The notes beneath the pieces were generated by a model, which ran no database searches, was not told where the DNA came from, and saw nothing but the letters and a program-made list of their open reading frames with translations. The translations under genes were made by a program, and so were the position numbers. Positions 58,884 through 64,000 of a stretch of DNA of 64,000 nt are shown piece after piece (the stretch's first letter is position 1; each line of letters begins with the position of its first letter). Origin of the DNA: Botrytis cinerea B05.10 (lineage: Eukaryota > Ascomycota > Leotiomycetes > Helotiales > Sclerotiniaceae); contig NC_037310.1 in the NCBI RefSeq assembly GCF_000143535.2, forward strand, positions 3,472,001 through 3,536,000, read 5' to 3'.

Positions 58884-59920
58884 TAGAATAAATTCTCGAG
58901 ACCGTGTGGTTCTGTTGAGGAGGTTTTATGGGCGAAGAGCTTGGAGGGGAGAGGAGGGGAATCTTTTCTTTTCTTGCAAAAAAATCTAATCGAGTCCCCC
59001 TCATCTCCAAGCTAGCCATCTCACCCACTATGGTTATCCCACTGTGGTGTGGTGTGCAACCCCACATCAATCTGTTTGAGGTGACATTGGAGTGAAGGGT
59101 CCAGCGAGATACCGGCCGGTAGGTCCGTGATAGTGAACCTTGAATTTCTATGTCACATAACTTTTAGGTATCGGTGTACACCTGCGTGCTTGGTACGTCG
59201 CTCTGTTGTCTGCCATGCAATTGTTTCGAGGGAATTACGCAGCAAAAGGTTAAATAGATCAATAGATAGATGGGTGAAACAATTGATAATCACAGCAAGG
59301 AGTTGTGTCCACCGAAAAGACCTGTGTACACGGCCACCTCTCCTGCCTCCTCCTGCTTATTATTCCTCTTGCCTCTCTGCCTCTCTGCCTCTGCCTCTCT
59401 GCCTCTCTTTTCACTCACGCGTGCTTGGGTAGATGCTGATTATGTGTAGATATGGGTGTATCTGTACGGACCGGGAGCACCCCTTTCACTTACCTATGTG
59501 CCTGTGCCTTCTACCTGTACGCCATGTACACATTTCCCATATGTCTGCTCTCATGCACTGACAAGTATTGGATTGTACAGGTCGGTCGGCACAGATATCT
59601 AGATCCCTTGCCCCGAATGCCATTTGGTGAAATGCGTGTTTCGTTGTCTGGGCATTCTGTGCGTCTTTGCATGCTGAGACTGGCTCGAGACGACGGGGTA
59701 CTCAGGTCCGATAGCAGATAGAGACGCGCGCTAGTCCCAATGGGGCACTAGTGAAGATCTTAAGTTTCCTTGGAATTGAATAATGTCGGCCATTCTTTCG
59801 GTCCTGAATGCCAAAACTTAAAGACTAAAATGTAACAGGAACCCACTTGGGCGCCTGGACGCTTTACGGAGTACTCCACAGAACAGTTCAGCTTCCGAGA
59901 TTCGGCCTGGATGCCTAAGG

Positions 59921-59988
59921 TCTGATGCCTGAGGCTCGAGACCTGATGTTTGAGGCCTGATGTTTGAGGCCTCAAACATCAGGCCTCA
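59921..59988. repeat. Perfect 38-bp palindrome with direct repeats
   Basis: Positions 59951-59988 are a perfect inverted repeat with no spacer: a 19-bp arm beginning TGAGGCCTGATGTTTGAGG and its exact reverse complement. The 14-nt unit CCTGATGTTTGAGG occurs twice in direct orientation (59942-59955 and 59956-59969), once inverted (59970-59983), and once in degenerate form at about 59921-59935. Confidence 0.95.
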
Positions 59989-60296
59989 CATTGAAGGCAG
60001 CCACCGTCTCTTAGTTTCTTATCCTAAGCTTCTGATCTCTCGTCGGTGAAATATATCCGAGATTACCTATTATCTCAATCTCAAAGTCAGCTCAAGTCAC
60101 AACAACCTTGGTCTCCAAAACAAGCAAATCACAAGCCAACCTTTTGCACATCAAACTTTGGTCGGCCTCCGGATAATCTACATTACCTTTTCCATACTAT
60201 TATCTCAAAAAGCGTGTAAATCTCGCCCTTCAAGTCATAAACATGGTAATTAGTTGCCCTCCCCCCCCCTTGCCCCCTTCCCCCTTACACTTTCAG

Positions 60297-60793
60297 GTCT
60301 TTCAGAACTTGAGAACCTAATCAGCCCAGTTCTTCCTCAATTTACTGACATTTGGACTCGCGGGAAAGCTCGGAAGACTTACTCACTATGCATTCGATGC
60401 TGTCCTACGTAAGTAACGATTCCCTTCCGATTCCTTCTTGCGGCGAAAAGTTGGAAAATGTGCTGACCGTTCTTGATACAGTCTCAGCATTCTTGGCTGG
60501 CATGAAGAGATCAACTGGTTTAACGTGTGTTGACCCCTATACCACCCTTTGCGGCCATGTTGCGAAGTGATCAACTAGCACTGCAGATGCAAAATTTGGA
60601 TTTCCTGATCTGGCGGTGTAGAAGGCTAACAATTCCCATTCTTCGGGACTCTAGACCCAGCCTTAAGAAAGATGTCACCGAAAACAAAGAGATCAACGGT
60701 TGGATCGAGAAATATCTTGGGGTTGGTGAATGGGTTATGGATACATCGGTAGCCTTTGCAGGCTCATCCGGCTTCTTTGAGAGAAAGAGATGA
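60297..60793 (+). CDS. Cryptic multi-exon frame, start unresolved
   Basis: Not recognised. Three blocks join with good splice sites and agreeing phases: 60297-60408 (LSELENLISPVLPQF then IWTRGKARKTYSL, donor GTAAGT), 60482-60524 (LSILGWHEEINWFN, donor GTGTGT) and 60587-60793 (QNLDFLIWRCRRL and on to SSGFFERKR, stop). Introns are 73 and 62 nt. An ATG directly before an intron-like stretch at 60243-60245 looked like a first exon, but its phase leads to an early stop, so the true start is unknown. A second coding-like frame begins at the overlapping ATGA (60790). Probably a small gene of unknown function, or a recently decayed one. Confidence 0.4.
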
Positions 60794-61014
60794 TTGCGGC
60801 CTTCGATGCGGATATGCGAAGAAGAGTACGTGCATCTCGGATGCGCGGAGGGAATGAATTCACGGCAGATATCTTGCGATTTGGAGAACGATCGATAGGG
60901 GTCGAAATCCCATGGAGTTTTGGGCGTTTTGCAAGGATATATCCGCTTGAAGGTGGCGGTATAACGACAATATGGTTAAGGGTGACGGGAGGTACTCTCT
61001 TATCCAAGAGTTAG
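60790..61014 (+). pseudogene. Coding-like frame overlapping the previous stop (ATGA)
   Basis: A 74-codon frame, MIAAFDADMRRRVRASRMRG at its start and WLRVTGGTLLSKS at its end, overlaps the stop of the preceding frame by ATGA. Composition is protein-like (GVEIPWSFGRFARIYPLEGGG). In a eukaryote a separate overlapping gene is unlikely, so I read it as the frameshifted continuation of the preceding block or an unspliced last exon. No family recognised. Confidence 0.35.
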
Positions 61015-61882
61015 GATACTTTTGCGGGCAATGGAAGGAAATGAAAATGTAGCCAGATACAGAAGATGTACTGCGAACTATGTATATTTTTCTTCAGAGC
61101 GCATCTCCACATCTTGATACCCATCTTCCGAAGGGCCAGCCGAAAAGACCCGAAATCGAGTTTTCCTTCTAGACTTTAAATATATCCTTCTCTGTCCCCT
61201 TTCTACCTGGGTCTTCTTTACACCACACTCTCCCCTTTTCCTCACTCCTCTATCTCTATCAGATCTCCAAGATCTCTTGACCTCTCTTGGCTTTGACTTT
61301 CTTATCCCTCTCCAGCAACAAAAAGGCCCCCAGTAAACGGACGTGTCTGTCTAGCTCGTTACATGTAAGACCTCCAAGCCTATCTTCAGCTCAGCCCTAT
61401 CATGTAAGGTTATGTCTTGCAATCAAAAGAAAACTATTTGGAAACACAAATTTCATGTGAAATGTCAATTGGGCTCTGGATTGACTGGTGTTAATGGCTT
61501 CACATCTTTTTAATGCAGATCTTCTACATCCCTATTACTTATATGCGACTTTACTTCGCTCGGCACTCGTCCCGTCACTGAACACCTGGGCATTGGTGGT
61601 TAGCGATTCTCTATAGGCTACGTTCGGGAGATCTACAGGCTGGTGGGGGCGCAACAGCCCTAAATCTCTAATCGGCTCGCAACCATTCCACCTCATCATG
61701 TTCCTCTTTCGATCTTGAATCCGCCGCAGTTTGCAAATACACACTTCGACTTCAATCGTCACTCTAAGAAACTGGCATTGATGTCATACTATTCTGGGGA
61801 AGTTTGCTTCATTATGCCAACAGAAATTCCACGGAACTTACTCCTGGGATGAGATTATTCATCCTCAGGAAACACCATCGCC
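61015..61882. other. Intergenic region, nothing recognised
   Basis: About 0.87 kb with a CT-rich stretch at 61165-61310, perhaps leader sequence of the hydrolase gene. Confidence 0.45.
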
Positions 61883-63441
61883 ATGCTACCACCGCCTACT
61901 TTAAGCTTTACAATTCCTTCTGTCCACGATAACTTGAGTCTCGAGTGTCGCATCTACCACCCATCAAGTCTAGTACCCACCTCCATCTCGCAGGCTTTGC
62001 CATGGAGAAAGAAAGCTGCTATTGTTGCGCACCCTTACGCTCCATTGGGAGGCAGTTATGATGATGCGGTTGTTGGCTTGGTTGCTTCTACCATTTTGAA
62101 TAATGGATTCGTTGTGGGAACTTTCAACTTCCGGTGCATATGACTACCCATCTTTTATCATATGCTTGGACATTAGACTGACTCACTTACTATCTCCAGT
62201 GGTGCGGGCTCCTCAAAAGGGCATACTTCATGGTCCTCCTTGCCCGAGCAAAAGGATTATATATCATTTCTCGGATTCATCGTAACCTATTTGCATCACC
62301 TTTCTGTGCCATACTCATCCAGACCCCCGTCGTTTGCACATTCTGATCCCCAACTTCACAACCTTGCTCCTGTCCCATCAGAACGCTTAATGCAGCCCAC
62401 GAATGATAGTCTTCCAGGTAAATCTACCTACGCAGGATCAAGCGTTGACAGCAATGATGCACAGCCTCTGTTACTACTTGCTGGTTACTCATATGGATCT
62501 CTCATTACTATAAATCTTGAACCGAGCCTCCTTGGCATGCTAGCCCCTTTTCAGCAACCAGCCTCTGGCAGTCCATACGCAGACATAAGATCTCGAGCAC
62601 GATTCTTAGCTACCCAGCAGAATGAAATAATCGAAGCTACATATTCATTGCTTCGAGCTGGAGGTCATCGGAGAGGCCGTAGTCTTCAAGCAGGAGAATA
62701 TATGATAAGTCACAAAACTCGGTTATCTAGCTCGGGGGTTAGAATGGGTGGAGATGAAGATATCAAAAGAGCCAGTCATGATATGCATGGTTCCGGGGCG
62801 AGGCGATCTTTTTCTGTGGATGCATCGATGAAGGTCAGAAAGAGTATGGACAAGTTCAAATCTATTGTTCAACACGGGTCGCCAAGGAGAGGAGAAAGCC
62901 ATTCTTCGTCGATTAATCCGGGCCAAGATAGTTTTACGAATGTGGGAATTTCAGAAAGGCACTCTCGTGATAGAGAAGGTGTCAATATCATGGAAATTCT
63001 TGGAAATGATTACAAAGTTGCCTACTTACTGGTTTCCCCTTTACCTCCTGATGCCATAATCAACAATTTGGCCAGTATTGGGAGCTTCAGGTTGACTTCC
63101 CTCCTCGGAAAGCAAAGTCATAAAATAGATAACAACATCAAGTTCACAATTGATCCTACGTTGGTTATCTATGGGACTGGTGATCTTTTTGTTCAAGTTA
63201 AAACTGTCGAACGTAAGTAAAAGCTAATTGCTACTAAATTTTTGAATCATCGGGCACTGACTTTTGCTTTCCAGGTTGGACTAAAAAACTGTCGAGTTTA
63301 TGTAAGACTAGAGGATCTGCGAACGGAGTAGTTTTTAGGTATGAAGAGATAGCTAATGGAGAGCACTTTTGGAGAAGTCCTAAGGCTGCTAGGCAGCTGA
63401 TGGAGAAAATCAGGTTCTTTCTATCAGAGATTCTGGAATGA
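61883..63441 (+). CDS. Alpha/beta-hydrolase fold protein
   Basis: Serine hydrolase of unknown substrate. Exons 61883-62133, 62200-63212 and 63275-63441 close to 476 residues. The fold is visible: AAIVAHPYAPLGGSYDD (strand and oxyanion region), FNFRGAGSSKG across intron 1, the nucleophile elbow GYSYGS (Ser about 181), an acid in VIYGTGD (Asp about 412) and a candidate His in ANGEHFW in the last exon. The region between nucleophile and acid is enlarged by a Ser/Arg/Gly-rich, disordered-looking insert of about 110 residues (for example ARRSFSVDASMKVRKSMDKF). No signal peptide, so probably intracellular. This type is common but uncharacterised in Pezizomycotina. Confidence 0.82.
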
Positions 63442-64000
63442 ACTTCTTGCATGGCATGAATTGTCGCATGATCACATAGAGTAGAGATGATCAATGATAG
63501 TGCTAATGAAACTATGAAAGTTCATGACAATGATTATTTCTAAGTTTCCGCCGAGATTTCTATACCCAGATGTCTAGTGTAGGCTATGACATGCACACGT
63601 AACTAAATCGAAGAAGTGAAAATATATCAGGGGAACTTTGTCTGTTCTCTGTTCTCTATTCTGTTGAATAAACAACTTCCAAGTGGCTGCTGTAGTGAAG
63701 TGATGAGAGGGTAGTGTTCCTAATCAGAAGAGCATGTGACCATTTAGTCATGGTATATTATGAAGGGCTTCGGGCAGGGTATTCAATAGTTTGGATTGTA
63801 GTTTAATAGTACATGGGTTATATGTTGAAAAGGAATTAGAAATCTGGAGGTTGGTGTTTTAGTTAAATTCTTTATTTTAATTGTTGAACTACAATCCGAA
63901 CTATTGAACAACAATCCAAACTATTGAACACGCTGTTCAGAAGGGGTGTATATGTTATTCGTCAAGTGCTGCTGTTTGTGCTTTTGAAGTAGGAGGAAAG
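63442..64000. other. Right-edge intergenic region with inverted and direct repeats
   Basis: AT-rich, no gene. Holds the 20-bp tandem repeat and its inverted copy (separate entry), close to the window end. Confidence 0.5.
63782..63930. repeat. Inverted plus tandem 20-bp repeat
   Basis: A 20-bp unit ACAATCCRAACTATTGAACA occurs twice in tandem (63891-63910 and 63911-63930, one mismatch). An inverted copy covering 18 bp lies at 63782-63799, about 90 nt away, giving a stem-loop-capable arrangement. The element may continue beyond the window. Confidence 0.85.

Larger units (their letters stand above)
58373..60296. other. Intergenic region upstream of pyruvate kinase, with palindrome
   Basis: About 1.9 kb. 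It includes the pyruvate kinase leader/promoter with a CT-rich tract, a CTGCCTCT-type tandem (about 59372-59405), and a 38-bp perfect palindrome with attached direct repeats (separate entry). No gene. Confidence 0.5.

Noticed and set aside
1..64000. CRISPR arrays, bacterial-type operons, phage or insertion sequences
   Set aside because: None seen; gene structure is eukaryotic throughout and no transposase or reverse transcriptase frame is present.

Overview
The window is nuclear DNA of a filamentous ascomycete. Almost every gene has short introns (43-110 nt, GT...AG, with strong GTAAGT or GTATGT donors), the gene set is typical of Pezizomycotina (HET domain, Zn2Cys6 regulator, F-box proteins, GH3 N-acetylglucosaminidase), genes lie on both strands without operons, and long intergenic stretches carry microsatellites. 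Moderate GC and the protein style suggest Leotiomycetes, perhaps Sclerotiniaceae (Botrytis/Sclerotinia-like), but that placement is inference. All exon joins given here were read by eye from splice sites and checked for reading-frame closure. No transcript data were available.

Region 1 (about 1.5-13.8 kb) is an N-acetylglucosamine (GlcNAc) catabolic gene cluster of four genes: a GH3 beta-N-acetylglucosaminidase with a GNAT-like C-terminus (minus), GlcNAc-6-phosphate deacetylase (plus), glucosamine-6-phosphate deaminase (minus) and a hexokinase-family GlcNAc kinase (plus). Together they release GlcNAc from chitin oligomers, phosphorylate it, deacetylate it and deaminate it to fructose-6-phosphate. 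They form two divergent pairs. No GlcNAc transporter and no Ndt80-type regulator is visible, so either could lie beyond the left edge. An Srs2-type UvrD helicase follows at 14.6-17.7 kb, with an MluI-box-like promoter element.

Region 2 (about 18-40 kb) is gene-poor and accessory in character. It holds a decayed gene whose 3' end was tandemly duplicated, a hybrid C2H2 plus Zn2Cys6 transcription factor, a HET-domain protein, two small Cys-rich orphan proteins, an intron-containing tRNA (Val, anticodon TAC), a tRNA 3'-half relic about 2 kb away, and an F-box protein. The intergenic sequence is repeat-rich.

Region 3 (about 40.5-63.4 kb) is mainly housekeeping: SPT5, a DCAF7/WDR68-type WD40 protein head-to-head with phosphopantetheine adenylyltransferase, a second F-box-like protein, a coiled-coil protein (possibly Atg28-like), pyruvate kinase and an alpha/beta-hydrolase. 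Between them are two cryptic spliced coding blocks (50.4-50.8 kb and 60.3-61.0 kb), a microsatellite-dense 3' region, a perfect 38-bp palindrome, and inverted/direct repeats at the right edge.

I did not find a clearly new molecular system. The strongest system-level content is the GlcNAc cluster, whose type is known in fungi. The least explained items are the cryptic spliced loci, the duplicated gene end, the palindrome and the tRNA relic.
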